Origin: Allorhizocola sp044869915
GTDB taxonomy: Bacteria > Actinomycetota > Actinomycetes > Mycobacteriales > Micromonosporaceae
Length of the DNA stretch: 64,000 nucleotides
Reading direction: 5' to 3'
Assembly: GCA_044869915.1 (NCBI GenBank)
Contig: JBIOYB010000676.1
Location: 7,748 to 71,747 of the forward strand
Position 1 is the first letter of the stretch; each line of letters opens with the position of its first letter. This document shows positions 33,003 to 41,319 of the stretch, piece after piece. Below the pieces are notes generated by a model, which had not been told where the DNA came from, ran no database searches, and saw only the letters and a list, made by a program, of their open reading frames with translations. Position numbers and translations under genes: made by a program.

Positions 33003-33016
33003 ACCAAGCGCTTGCT
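33003..33016. promoter_or_regulatory. KstR2 box between acyl-CoA dehydrogenase and SDR genes
   Basis: ACCAAGCGCTTGCT matches AnCAAGnnCTTGnT exactly. It lies 17 bases before the SDR start and 71 bases before the divergent acyl-CoA dehydrogenase start, so it can repress both. Confidence 0.75.
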
Positions 33017-33032
33017 TGGTTATGGTACTCGT

Positions 33033-33758
33033 ATGGCTCAGGAATTCACCGGCAAGAGCGCACTGGTCATCGGCGGCAGCGGGGGCATCGGCGCGGCCAC
33101 GGCCGCCCTGCTCACCACGCGCGGCGCGCGGGTCGCGGTGACCTATCACTCCCGGCCGGCGTCCGGCCTTTGCTACCCGCTCGACGTGCTCGACGCCCCG
33201 GCCTGCGCGCGAGTCCTGGCGCGCGCCGCCGAGGACCTCGGCCCCCTGCACGCCATCGTCTACGCGGCCGGACCCCGTGTCCCGCAACGGCACCTGTGCC
33301 GGATCACGCCCGAACTCTTCCGCGAGCACCTCGAGGTCGAGGTCGCCGGCTTCTTCCACGTCGCCGGCGCGGCGATTCCCCTACTGCGCCAGACCAAAGG
33401 TTCACTGGTCGCGGTGACGACCGCCGCCACCCACCGGCACGCCGTGCGCGACGGCCTGTCGTCCGCCCCGAAGGCCGCGATCGAGGCGCTCGTGCGCGGC
33501 ATCGCCGTCGAGGAAGGCCGCTATGGCGTGCGAGCCAACTCCGTCGGGCCGGGGATGCTCGCCGACGGCATGGCCACCGAACTCGCCGCCTCCGGCGACC
33601 TGGACGAGCGGGCGCTGGAGGCGGCCCGGCGCAACACCCCGCTGCGCCGCTTCGGCAGCACCAACGATGTGGCCGAAGCGGTCTGCTTCCTCGCGAGCGA
33701 CCGCGCCGCCTTCATCACCGGCCAGCACCTCAACGTCGACGGCGGCTACACCGCCTGA
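33033..33758 (+). CDS. SDR-fold protein with substituted catalytic tyrosine
   Basis: A 241-residue SDR-fold protein with an intact cofactor loop (GGSGGIG) and a typical C-terminal end (ITGQHLNVDGGYTA). The active site is altered: where YxxxK is expected the sequence is SSAPK, with Ser143 in place of Tyr (codon TCG at 33459) and Lys147 kept; the catalytic Ser position reads VTTAATH. It therefore may not perform normal hydride transfer and could be an isomerase, a binding protein or a specialised enzyme. The KstR2 box directly upstream places it in the C/D-ring regulon. The mutation is a clean codon difference, not a frameshift. Confidence 0.75.
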   Translation: MAQEFTGKSALVIGGSGGIGAATAALLTTRGARVAVTYHSRPASGLCYPLDVLDAPACARVLARAAEDLGPLHAIVYAAGPRVPQRHLCRITPELFREHLEVEVAGFFHVAGAAIPLLRQTKGSLVAVTTAATHRHAVRDGLSSAPKAAIEALVRGIAVEEGRYGVRANSVGPGMLADGMATELAASGDLDERALEAARRNTPLRRFGSTNDVAEAVCFLASDRAAFITGQHLNVDGGYTA

Positions 33759-33842
33759 CGCCCCGATCTAACACCTGTCCGGTCTTCTTCAGCCAGGTTT
33801 TGAGTTAGACGAGACCCGTAGATTTGGAAGCCGGCGTGCGTA

Positions 33843-35117
33843 GTGCCTAGTTTGCTCGATGCCGGGACGGACCGTCAGATGGGAAGTGGGCGCATGCGCT
33901 GGCTGATGCTGGTCGTCGGCATGCTGGCGATGACCGCCGGAAGCACGTTCCAGTATGGGCTCGCCTACCTGATTCCAGCATTCCGGGACCAGGGCTACTC
34001 CCTGGAGCAGACCGGCATCCTGGTCGCCTGCCCCACCGTCGGCGTGATGCTCACGCTCATCGCTTGGGGCATCGCGGCCGACCGGTGGGGCGAGCGCGTC
34101 GTGCTGTCCACGGGCCTCGGGCTGGCCGGCCTTGTCCTTGTCGCCGCCCGGTGGGCGCACGGCACGGCGAGCCTAGCTGCGTGCCTGGCGCTCGCCGGCG
34201 CGGCCGGCGGCTCGGTGCTGGCGAGCGGCCGGCTCATCCTCGGCTGGTTCGCGCGGCACGAGCGCGCCCTGGCGATGGGCCTCAGGCAGAGCGCGGGGCC
34301 GATGGGCCTCGCGCTGGCCGCCGCCACGCTGCCCGCCCTCGCTGCCGGCGGCACCGGCGTGCCACTGTTGTTCCTCGCAGCGTTGTTGCTGGCCGCGGCG
34401 ATGACGGCATTCGTGTTCGTGCGCGATCCAGCCCTACAGCCGTCCACCACGGGCCAGAAGGCACCCGATCGGGGGTCGGCCTCGCCGCCGCCCTATCGCA
34501 CCGCCAGCCTGTGGCGCATTCACGCCGCCAGCGCGCTTCTCGTCATCCCCCAGTTCACGGTCACCACGTTCGCGCTCGTGTTCCTCACCGACGCCCGTGG
34601 CTGGACGGCCCTCGACGCCGGGCATCTGCTGGCCGGCGCGCAGGCGTGCGGCGCCCTCAGCCGCCTCGGGGCGGGCTACTGGTCCGACCGGACCGGCAGC
34701 CGGCTGAAGCCCATGCGGATCATCGCGGCCGCGACCGGTGCGGGAATGCTGGTGCTGGCCGCCGCCGCGGCGTCCGGATCGAGCCTCGCGGTGCCCGTCC
34801 TGCTGTTCCTGGCGGTGGTGGCAGTGAGCAGTAACGGCCTGTCCTTCACCGCCGTCGCCGAATACGCGGGATCCGCGTGGGCCGGCCGCGCCCTGGGCAT
34901 CCAGACCACGGGCCAAAACGCGCTGGCGGCTGCCACTTCGCCGGTCCTGGCTCTGGCGATCGGAGCCGCGGGCTTCGCGCCGAGCTTCGCCGTGGTGGCC
35001 GCGTTTCCTCTTATCGCTGTGATGCTCGTGCCGGTCGCGGCCGAGCGGATCGCCTCCGTCGCCCAGGCCGGCCGGGCGGACCCGGCAACCGCGGCGGCTC
35101 GGGGCGTCCGTTCGTAG
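33843..35117 (+). CDS. Major facilitator superfamily transporter
   Basis: About 424 residues with twelve predicted hydrophobic helices in two six-helix halves. The loop 2-3 motif DRWGERVV (G-x-x-x-D-R variant) and the repeat motif DRTGSRLKPM in the second half identify the MFS. Start uncertain: GTG 33843 has a weak ribosome site, while ATG 33894 follows GGGAAGTGGG and fits the first helix well. It lies between two KstR2-controlled promoters, convergent with kstR2, so a role in import or export of a steroid-derived acid is plausible. Confidence 0.8.
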   Translation: MPSLLDAGTDRQMGSGRMRWLMLVVGMLAMTAGSTFQYGLAYLIPAFRDQGYSLEQTGILVACPTVGVMLTLIAWGIAADRWGERVVLSTGLGLAGLVLVAARWAHGTASLAACLALAGAAGGSVLASGRLILGWFARHERALAMGLRQSAGPMGLALAAATLPALAAGGTGVPLLFLAALLLAAAMTAFVFVRDPALQPSTTGQKAPDRGSASPPPYRTASLWRIHAASALLVIPQFTVTTFALVFLTDARGWTALDAGHLLAGAQACGALSRLGAGYWSDRTGSRLKPMRIIAAATGAGMLVLAAAAASGSSLAVPVLLFLAVVAVSSNGLSFTAVAEYAGSAWAGRALGIQTTGQNALAAATSPVLALAIGAAGFAPSFAVVAAFPLIAVMLVPVAAERIASVAQAGRADPATAAARGVRS

Positions 35118-35148
35118 CCTGGCGCACAACTCACGGCCCGTGGTGTCC

Positions 35149-35754
35149 TTAGCCGCGGGCCTTGGCGGGCGAACGGGTCAGGCCGTCGAGGAACAGCGAG
35201 GTGCAGTCTTCGGCCAGACGGGAGATGGGATAGTCCTGCGTGGGACGGAACCAGCGCACCGACAGCCACACCGAGTCACGGATGAGCCGGTAGAGGATCT
35301 TCGGGTCGAGGTCCTTGCGGAACGCGCCGTCCTCGATGCCCGCGTTGATGACCTCGAGCCACGTGTTCTGGACCTCTTTGCCGGCGTTTTTGATGTAACC
35401 GAAGCGCTCGAACTGGGCCAGGTAGTTCACGTCGTTTTGGTAGATCTCGGTGGCGTGCGGGTGTGCCTCCACCACCTCCAGCGAGGCCACCACCAGATCG
35501 TGCAGGCGCACGCGCGGGTCCGACTCGCCCGCCAGCACGGCCTTGTATCGCCCGCGCAGGTCGTCGAGATAAGAGGTGATGATCTCGTCGACCATCGCCT
35601 CCTTGGACTCGAAGTGGTGATACAGGCTGCCCGAAAGGATGCCCACCTCGTCGGCGATCTCGCGCACGGTCGTGGCGGCCACGCCCTTGCGGGCGAACAG
35701 ACCCGCCGCGCAGGCGAGGATCCGCTCGCGCCGGTCACCGGTGCCTCGCGCCAT
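35149..35754 (-). CDS. kstR2: KstR2, TetR-family repressor of C/D-ring steroid catabolism
   Basis: A 201-residue TetR repressor. The helix-turn-helix TTVREIADEVGILSGSLYHHF followed by ESKEAMVDEII is nearly the mycobacterial KstR2 sequence, and the C-terminal half retains YRLIRDSVWLSVRWFRP, which lines the HIP-CoA pocket in that family. ATG 35754 has GAGAGGA upstream. It is divergent from the ipdA operon, and a perfect palindromic KstR2 box lies between, so it should repress both itself and the operon until HIP-CoA made by FadD3 accumulates. Identity is strongly supported by sequence plus the surrounding ipdAB, echA20, fadD3 and fadA6 genes. Confidence 0.9.
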   Translation of the reverse strand: MARGTGDRRERILACAAGLFARKGVAATTVREIADEVGILSGSLYHHFESKEAMVDEIITSYLDDLRGRYKAVLAGESDPRVRLHDLVVASLEVVEAHPHATEIYQNDVNYLAQFERFGYIKNAGKEVQNTWLEVINAGIEDGAFRKDLDPKILYRLIRDSVWLSVRWFRPTQDYPISRLAEDCTSLFLDGLTRSPAKARG

Positions 35755-35857
35755 GGGTTCCTCTCACGAACTTTGGTGTATATGCCGCCGTCAGCACACG
35801 GAGTGTACTTCTGGCATGACTGTGGCGTGCGACTCGCCAAGCAGTATAGCGTAACCA

Positions 35858-35871
35858 ACCAAGCGCTTGGT
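35858..35871. promoter_or_regulatory. Perfect KstR2 operator between kstR2 and ipdA
   Basis: ACCAAGCGCTTGGT is a complete 14-bp palindrome matching AnCAAGnnCTTGnT. It lies 104 bases upstream of both the kstR2 and ipdA starts and is the best site in the window. Confidence 0.85.
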
Positions 35872-35975
35872 ATGTTTCCGTGACCGGGCCCGCGCGGCGG
35901 GGCGGCCCGGACACGCCGGCTCCCGAGGTCCGGCGGTTCGCGCCGGTGGCGAGGCGGAGATTAGAGGGCGGGCCC

Positions 35976-36845
35976 ATGGCTGACAAGCGGATGACCGAAG
36001 AAGAAGTCGTGGCGCAGCTGCGTTCCGGCATGACCATCGGGATCGGTGGCTGGGGGTCGCGCCGCAAACCGATGTCCCTCGTCCGCGCCATCCTGCGCTC
36101 CGGCCTGACCGATCTCACGGTGGTCAGCTACGGCGGGCCGGACGTCGGGCTCCTGCTGGCCGCCGGCAAGGTGCGCCATCTGGTCTACGGCTTCGTCTCG
36201 CTCGACTCGATCCCGCTCGAGCCACACTTCCGCGCGGCGCGCCAGGCCGGCGCGATCGAAGTGACCGAGTACGACGAGGGCATGCTCCAGTGGGCGCTCT
36301 ACGCCGCCGCGACCCGGCTGCCCTTCCTGCCGACGCGGGTCGGGCTCGGCTCCGATGTGCTGAAGGTGAACCCAGGCCTGCGCACGGTCGTGTCGCCCTA
36401 CGGCGGCGAGGAGCTCGTGGCCGTCCCGGCACTGCCACTGGATGCGGCGCTGGTGCACCTGAACCGGGCCGACCGGTTCGGCAACGCCCAATATCTCGGG
36501 CCCGACCCCTACTTCGACGACCTCTACTGCCAAGCGGCCGAACGCGCCTACGTCTCCTGCGAGCGGATCGTGCCCACCGCGGAGCTGTCGGCCGGGCATC
36601 CGGTGCAGACCCTGCGCATCCCGCGCTTCCTGGTGCACGGGGTAGTCGAGGCGCCCGGCGGCGCCCACTTCACCTCGTGCGAACCCGACTATGCGCGCGA
36701 CGAGCCCTTCCAACGGGAATACGTCAAGGCGGCCGCCGACCCGGCGAGCTGGGCCGAATTCCGCACCCGATATCTGGACGTCAACGAAGCTGAGTATCAG
36801 GCGCTGGTCCGGCAGCGGGCCGAGGCGCAGAAGGTGGGCTGGTAG
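35976..36845 (+). CDS. ipdA: IpdA, alpha subunit of the ring-cleaving CoA-transferase-family hydrolase
   Basis: A 289-residue protein of the CoA-transferase alpha family (GMTIGIGGWGSRRKP near the N-terminus). The EYDEGM segment (98-103) lies where the catalytic glutamate of IpdA is expected. With IpdB it hydrolyses COCHEA-CoA, opening the last steroid ring. Length matches mycobacterial IpdA closely. ATG 35976 is chosen over upstream codons because the family N-terminus begins there and AGAGGGCGGG precedes it. First gene of a long operon; ipdB follows without a gap. Confidence 0.88.
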   Translation: MADKRMTEEEVVAQLRSGMTIGIGGWGSRRKPMSLVRAILRSGLTDLTVVSYGGPDVGLLLAAGKVRHLVYGFVSLDSIPLEPHFRAARQAGAIEVTEYDEGMLQWALYAAATRLPFLPTRVGLGSDVLKVNPGLRTVVSPYGGEELVAVPALPLDAALVHLNRADRFGNAQYLGPDPYFDDLYCQAAERAYVSCERIVPTAELSAGHPVQTLRIPRFLVHGVVEAPGGAHFTSCEPDYARDEPFQREYVKAAADPASWAEFRTRYLDVNEAEYQALVRQRAEAQKVGW

Positions 36846-37601
36846 ATGGGCGAGGCGACGAGGGCCGAGATCTGCGCGGTGGCGTGCGCCGAGGCGTGGC
36901 GCGGCGACGGTGAGATCCTGGCGAGCCCGATCGGTCTGATCCCGACCATCGGCGCCCGGCTCGCCCGCGCGACCTTCTCGGCGGATCTGCTGCTCTCCGA
37001 CGGCGAGGCGATGCTGGGCCGGGGCACGTGGGCGATCGGGGCCAAGCCTGAGGAGATCGAGGGCTGGATACCGTTTCGCCATGTCTTCGACTACCTCTAC
37101 GGCGGCAAGCGTCACGTCATGATGGGGCCCAGCCAGATCGACCGCTACGGCAACGCCAACATCTCCGCGATCGGGGACTTCCGGCGCCCCACCCGCGCCC
37201 TGCTGGGAGTGCGGGGCGCGCCGGGCAACACCGTGAGCCACCCGACGAGCTACTGGGTGCCCAAGCACAGCACGCGCAGCTTCGTCGAAGCCGTGGACAT
37301 GGTCAGCGGCATCGGCTACGACCGGGCGGCCGCGGCCGGCCCGGCGGCCTCCCGCTATCACGAGGTGCGGCGGGTGGTCAGCAACCTGGGCGTGTTCGAC
37401 TTCGCGACGCCCGATCGGCGCATGCGACTGGCCTCGCTGCACCCCGGCGTCACCGTCGACGAGGTGCGGTCGGCCACCGGTTTCGACCTCGCGGTGCCTG
37501 GTGACGTGGCAGAGACACGGCAGCCGACCACCGAGGAGCTGCGCCTGATCCGTGAGGTGATCGACCCCACGGCCAAGCGGGACGCCGAGGTCCGTGAATG
37601 A
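36846..37601 (+). CDS. ipdB: IpdB, beta subunit of the ring-cleaving CoA-transferase-family hydrolase
   Basis: A 251-residue CoA-transferase beta-type subunit. The conserved SDGEAMLGRG and GPSQIDRYGNANISAIGD segments are those of IpdB, which forms the alpha2beta2 hydrolase with IpdA; unlike true CoA transferases the family uses water instead of forming an enzyme-CoA thioester. The ATG directly abuts the ipdA stop, and its TGA overlaps the ipdC start (ATGA), so stoichiometric synthesis is expected. Confidence 0.88.
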   Translation: MGEATRAEICAVACAEAWRGDGEILASPIGLIPTIGARLARATFSADLLLSDGEAMLGRGTWAIGAKPEEIEGWIPFRHVFDYLYGGKRHVMMGPSQIDRYGNANISAIGDFRRPTRALLGVRGAPGNTVSHPTSYWVPKHSTRSFVEAVDMVSGIGYDRAAAAGPAASRYHEVRRVVSNLGVFDFATPDRRMRLASLHPGVTVDEVRSATGFDLAVPGDVAETRQPTTEELRLIREVIDPTAKRDAEVRE

Positions 37602-38659
37602 GCGTCCTGCACACCAGCATCTGCGAGCTTTTCGGGATCAGATATCCGATCGTGCAGACCGGCATGGGTTTCGTCTCCGGGCCGGAGCTGGTTTCGGCCA
37701 CCGCCAACGCGGGCGGGCTGGGGATCCTGGCCGGCGCCACGCGTTCCTACGCGGAACTGGAGCGCGACATCCTGGAGGTGAAGGGCCGCACCGAGGCTCC
37801 GTTCGGGGTGAACCTGCGTGCCGATGCTCCCGATGCGCCGCAGCGGGTGCGGCTGCTCATCCGCGAGCGGGTGAAGGTCGCCTCGTTCGCGCTCGCGCCG
37901 AAGCCGGAACTCATTGCGCCGCTTAAGGAAGCGGGGGTCGTGGTGGTGCCGTCGGTGGGTGCCCGCCGGCACGCGGAGAAGGTGGCGGCCTGGGGCGCGG
38001 ATGCCGTGGTGGTGCAGGGAAGCGAGGGCGGCGGGCACACCGGGCCGGTGCCGACGTCGATCCTCCTGCCGCAAGTGGTGGACGCGGTCGGCATCCCGGT
38101 GATCGCGGCGGGCGGCTTCTTCGACGGGCGGGGTCTGGTGGCGGCGCTGGCCTACGGCGCGGCCGGGATCGCCATGGGCACAAGGTTTTTGCTGACGTCG
38201 GACAGCCCGGTCGGCGCCGCGGTGAAGCAGGCCTACCTGTCCGCGACGGTCGCCGACACGGTCGTCACCGACGCGCTCGACGGCGTGCCGCAACGCGTGC
38301 TGCGTACCCCCCTGATAAATCAGCTCATCCACAGTGGACATCTGCGGCGGCTGTTGCGCTCGGCCCGCAGCGCCGCCGCTTTCAAAAATTTATCCGGTAC
38401 CACTTGGCGTGCCATGATCCGGGAAGGCCTGGCGATGCGCCGCTCGCACGGGCTCGCCTACAGCCAGATCCTGCTGGCGGCCAACACACCGATGCTACTG
38501 AAGACGGCGATGGTCGACGGGCGCACCGAGGCCGGGGTGCTCGCCTCCGGTGCGGTGGCGGGCGTCATCGATGACCTGCCTAGCTGCCAGGAGCTGATCG
38601 AGCGCATCATGGCTCAGGCGCGCGAGACGCTCGCCCGGCTCGAAGGGCGGAGGGTGTAG
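37598..38659 (+). CDS. ipdC: IpdC, nitronate monooxygenase-like flavin oxidoreductase
   Basis: A 353-residue TIM-barrel FMN protein of the nitronate monooxygenase group: YPIVQTGMGFVSGPELVSA at the start, the phosphate-binding GSEGGGHTG near residue 145, and IAAGGFFDGRGLVAALAYGA. In the ipd pathway IpdC is the flavin enzyme acting on ring-D unsaturation before EchA20 hydrolysis. It overlaps ipdB by ATGA and the next SDR by TAGTG. A local A/T-rich patch around 38390 contains one TTA leucine codon in KNLSG. Confidence 0.85.
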   Translation: MSVLHTSICELFGIRYPIVQTGMGFVSGPELVSATANAGGLGILAGATRSYAELERDILEVKGRTEAPFGVNLRADAPDAPQRVRLLIRERVKVASFALAPKPELIAPLKEAGVVVVPSVGARRHAEKVAAWGADAVVVQGSEGGGHTGPVPTSILLPQVVDAVGIPVIAAGGFFDGRGLVAALAYGAAGIAMGTRFLLTSDSPVGAAVKQAYLSATVADTVVTDALDGVPQRVLRTPLINQLIHSGHLRRLLRSARSAAAFKNLSGTTWRAMIREGLAMRRSHGLAYSQILLAANTPMLLKTAMVDGRTEAGVLASGAVAGVIDDLPSCQELIERIMAQARETLARLEGRRV

Positions 38660-39420
38660 TGGCAGAGGGACACGGCTTGCTCAAGGGGCGCACGGTGCTG
38701 GTGACCGCCGCGGCCGGGACCGGGATCGGCTTTGCCACGGCAAAACGGTGCGCCGAGGAGGGCGCGATCGTGGCGATCAGCGACCGGCACGAGCGGCGGC
38801 TGCGGGAGTCGGCGCGGGAGCTGGGCGAGGTGATGGGCCGGCCCGCTTTCGCCGTGCCGTGCGACGTCACCGACGAGGCGCAGGTGCAGCACATGTTCGA
38901 CACGGTCGTCGCCGAGCTTGGCCACCTCGACGTGCTGGTCAACAACGCGGGGTTGGGCGGCACGGCCACCGTGGCCGAGATGACCGACGAGCAGTGGCAC
39001 AGCGTCCTCGACGTGACCCTCACCGGCACCTTCCGGTGCACGCGCGCCGCCCTGAAACACATGGCGCCCAGGGGTTCCGGTGCCATCGTCAACAACGCCT
39101 CGGTCATCGGCTGGCGGGCACAGGAGGGTCAGGCGCACTACGCCGCGGCAAAGGCGGGAGTGATGGCGCTGACCCGGTGCGCGGGGGTGGAGGCGGCCAA
39201 GTCGGGCGTGCGGATCAACGCCGTGGCGCCGAGCATCGCGATCCACCCGCACCTGGCCAAGGTGACCACCGAGGAATTCCTCACCGAGCTGGCCAAGCAG
39301 GAGGCCTTCGGGCGCGCCGCGGAGCCGTGGGAGGTGGCCAACGTCATCGTGTTCCTCGCCAGCGACCTAGCGTCGTACCTGGTCGGCGAGGTCATCTCGG
39401 TCAGCAGCCAGCACCCGTGA
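38659..39420 (+). CDS. Short-chain dehydrogenase of the ipd operon
   Basis: A 253-residue SDR: TAAAGTGIG cofactor loop, SDRHERRL, NNAGLGGTATVAEM, catalytic YAAAK and an unusual C-terminal GEVISVSSQ instead of the classical DGG. Such SDRs are encoded beside echA20 and ipdABC in mycobacteria and Rhodococcus and act on the hydroxyl/keto group of ring-derived CoA thioesters. GTG 38659 overlaps the ipdC stop (TAGTG), and echA20 follows after ten bases. It is one of the best candidates for the dehydrogenase partner of IpdC. Confidence 0.82.
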   Translation: MAEGHGLLKGRTVLVTAAAGTGIGFATAKRCAEEGAIVAISDRHERRLRESARELGEVMGRPAFAVPCDVTDEAQVQHMFDTVVAELGHLDVLVNNAGLGGTATVAEMTDEQWHSVLDVTLTGTFRCTRAALKHMAPRGSGAIVNNASVIGWRAQEGQAHYAAAKAGVMALTRCAGVEAAKSGVRINAVAPSIAIHPHLAKVTTEEFLTELAKQEAFGRAAEPWEVANVIVFLASDLASYLVGEVISVSSQHP

Positions 39421-39430
39421 GGAGGGTCGC

Positions 39431-40180
39431 GTGATTGAGTCCACTGTGGACGGTAGTGGTGTCGCCGAGGTGGTGATGAACTACCCACCGGTCAACGCTT
39501 TGCCGGTGGCGGGCTGGTTCGAGCTGGCGCAAGCGCTGCAACGGCTCGGCGACGACACCGGCGTGCGAGTGGTCGTCCTGCGCGCGGAGGGTCGCGGGTT
39601 CAACGCCGGGGTGGACATCAAGGAGCTTCAAGCGGCCGCCCGGTCTGGATCTGACCATCGGGCGCTCGTGGGAGTCAACCGCGGCTGCGCGGCGGCCTTC
39701 GCCGCCGTCTACGACTGCCCGGTGCCCGTCATCGCCGCCGTGCACGGTTTTTGCGTCGGCGGCGGGATCGGCCTGGTCGGCAACGCCGACATCATCGTCG
39801 CGAGCGAAGACGCCTACTTCGGCCTGCCCGAGGTGGACCGGGGCGCGCTCGGTGCCGCGACCCACCTGTCCCGCCTCGTGCCGCAGCACAAGGCGCGCGC
39901 CATGTTCTACACGTCGGCCACGGCCAGCGCGCAAGAGCTGCACGCCTTCGGCTCGGTGCTGCAGGTCGTCCCGCGCGGCAAGCTGCTCGACGCCGCGCGT
40001 GAGGTGGCGGGGCAGATCGCGGCGAAGAACCCGGCCGTGATCCGGGCGGCCAAGGAGTCGCTCAACGGCATCGATCTGTGGGACGTCAAGCGCAGCTATC
40101 GTTACGAACAGGGCTACACCTTCGAGCTCAACCTGACCGGCGTGGCCGACGAGGTGCGCGACGAGTTCGGACGGCAATGA
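39431..40180 (+). CDS. echA20: EchA20, ring-D-opening crotonase-family hydrolase
   Basis: A 249-residue crotonase-fold enzyme. YPPVNALP, AEGRGFNAGVDIKE (oxyanion region), HGFCVGGGIGLVGNADI, GLPEVDRGALGAATHLSRL and the C-terminal YRYEQGYTFELNLTGVADE follow EchA20 of Mycobacterium throughout. EchA20 hydrolytically opens ring D of the CoA-bound indanedione (HIEC-CoA) to give COCHEA-CoA, the IpdAB substrate. GTG 39431 has GGAGGG just upstream. It overlaps the next gene by ATGA. Confidence 0.9.
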   Translation: MIESTVDGSGVAEVVMNYPPVNALPVAGWFELAQALQRLGDDTGVRVVVLRAEGRGFNAGVDIKELQAAARSGSDHRALVGVNRGCAAAFAAVYDCPVPVIAAVHGFCVGGGIGLVGNADIIVASEDAYFGLPEVDRGALGAATHLSRLVPQHKARAMFYTSATASAQELHAFGSVLQVVPRGKLLDAAREVAGQIAAKNPAVIRAAKESLNGIDLWDVKRSYRYEQGYTFELNLTGVADEVRDEFGRQ

Positions 40181-41319
40181 TGGATCTCACCTATAGCGAG
40201 GCGGAGCGGTGCTTCCGCGAGGAGGCCCGGGAGTGGTTGCGGGCCAACGTCCCCGCGCGGCCGCTGCCGTCCGGCGACACGCGTGCGGGGTTCGCCGCGC
40301 ACGTCGAGTGGGAGCGGCGGCTCTTCGACGCGGGCTGGGCGGTCGTGTCGTGGCCGCGCGCATATGGCGGGCGCGAGGCGTCGCTGTGGCAGTGGCTCAT
40401 CTTCGAGGAGGAGTATTACGCGGCCGGTGCGCCGCAACGGGTCACCCAAAACGGCATCTTCCTGCTCGCCCCGACCCTGTTCGAGTTCGGCACGGCACAG
40501 CAGCGCGACGAGCTGCTGCCCAGGATGGCCGCCGCACAGGACCTGTGGTGCCAGGGCTGGTCCGAGCCGGGCGCGGGCAGTGATCTGGCGAGCCTGACCA
40601 GCCGGGCCGTGCGCGACGAGGCGGCTGGCGGCTGGCGGCTGTCCGGGCAGAAGACCTGGACCACGCGCGGCGCCTTCTGCACCCACCTGTTCGGCCTGTT
40701 CCGCACCGATCCGGCGGCGTCACGGCACAAAGGGCTGACCTACTTCCTCGTGCCGCTGGACGCCGAAGGCGTGACGGTGCGCGGATTCTCACGGCTGGAC
40801 GGTGACGAAGGGTTCGCCGAGGTTTTCTTCGAGGACGTGTTCGTGCCCGACACGGCCGTGCTCGGGGCGGTCGACGAGGGATGGCGCGTGGCCATGGCCA
40901 CCACCGGCTCGGAGCGCGGCCTGACGCTGCGCTCGCCGGGACGGTTTCTCGCCACCGCCGACCGGCTGGCCGAGCTGGCGCGGTCGGAGCCGACCACCCC
41001 ACGCCAGCGCGAGGCGGTCATCCGGGGCTGGATGCGAGCCCGGGCATACCAGTTGTTCACGCTCAAGCAGGTGACCGATCTGGTGCAGGGGCGCCAGCCC
41101 GGCGCGCGGTCGAGCCTGAACAAGCTCTACTGGTCCGAATTGGACATTGAGCTGCAGGAGGCGGCGCTGTCCATCCTCGGCCCGCGCGCGGAGCTGGACG
41201 CGGCTTGGGCGCGAGGCTTCCTGTTCGCGCTGTCCGGCCCGATCTACGCCGGGACCAACGAGATCCAGCGCAACATCGTGGCGGAGCGCGTGCTTGGCCT
41301 GCCGAAGGGAGGGGCCTGA
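40177..41319 (+). CDS. Acyl-CoA dehydrogenase, alpha-type subunit (FadE31-like)
   Basis: A 380-residue acyl-CoA dehydrogenase with WCQGWSEPGAGSDLASL, LSGQKTWTTRGAFCTHL and the C-terminal IYAGTNEIQRNIVAERVLG. Its length and adjacency to a 312-residue partner match FadE31-FadE32-type heteromers used after ring opening. The start overlaps echA20 (ATGA); the stop overlaps the partner gene (TGATG). It is a paralog of the pair at 30831-32932, so two dehydrogenation steps are encoded. Confidence 0.85.
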   Translation: MMDLTYSEAERCFREEAREWLRANVPARPLPSGDTRAGFAAHVEWERRLFDAGWAVVSWPRAYGGREASLWQWLIFEEEYYAAGAPQRVTQNGIFLLAPTLFEFGTAQQRDELLPRMAAAQDLWCQGWSEPGAGSDLASLTSRAVRDEAAGGWRLSGQKTWTTRGAFCTHLFGLFRTDPAASRHKGLTYFLVPLDAEGVTVRGFSRLDGDEGFAEVFFEDVFVPDTAVLGAVDEGWRVAMATTGSERGLTLRSPGRFLATADRLAELARSEPTTPRQREAVIRGWMRARAYQLFTLKQVTDLVQGRQPGARSSLNKLYWSELDIELQEAALSILGPRAELDAAWARGFLFALSGPIYAGTNEIQRNIVAERVLGLPKGGA

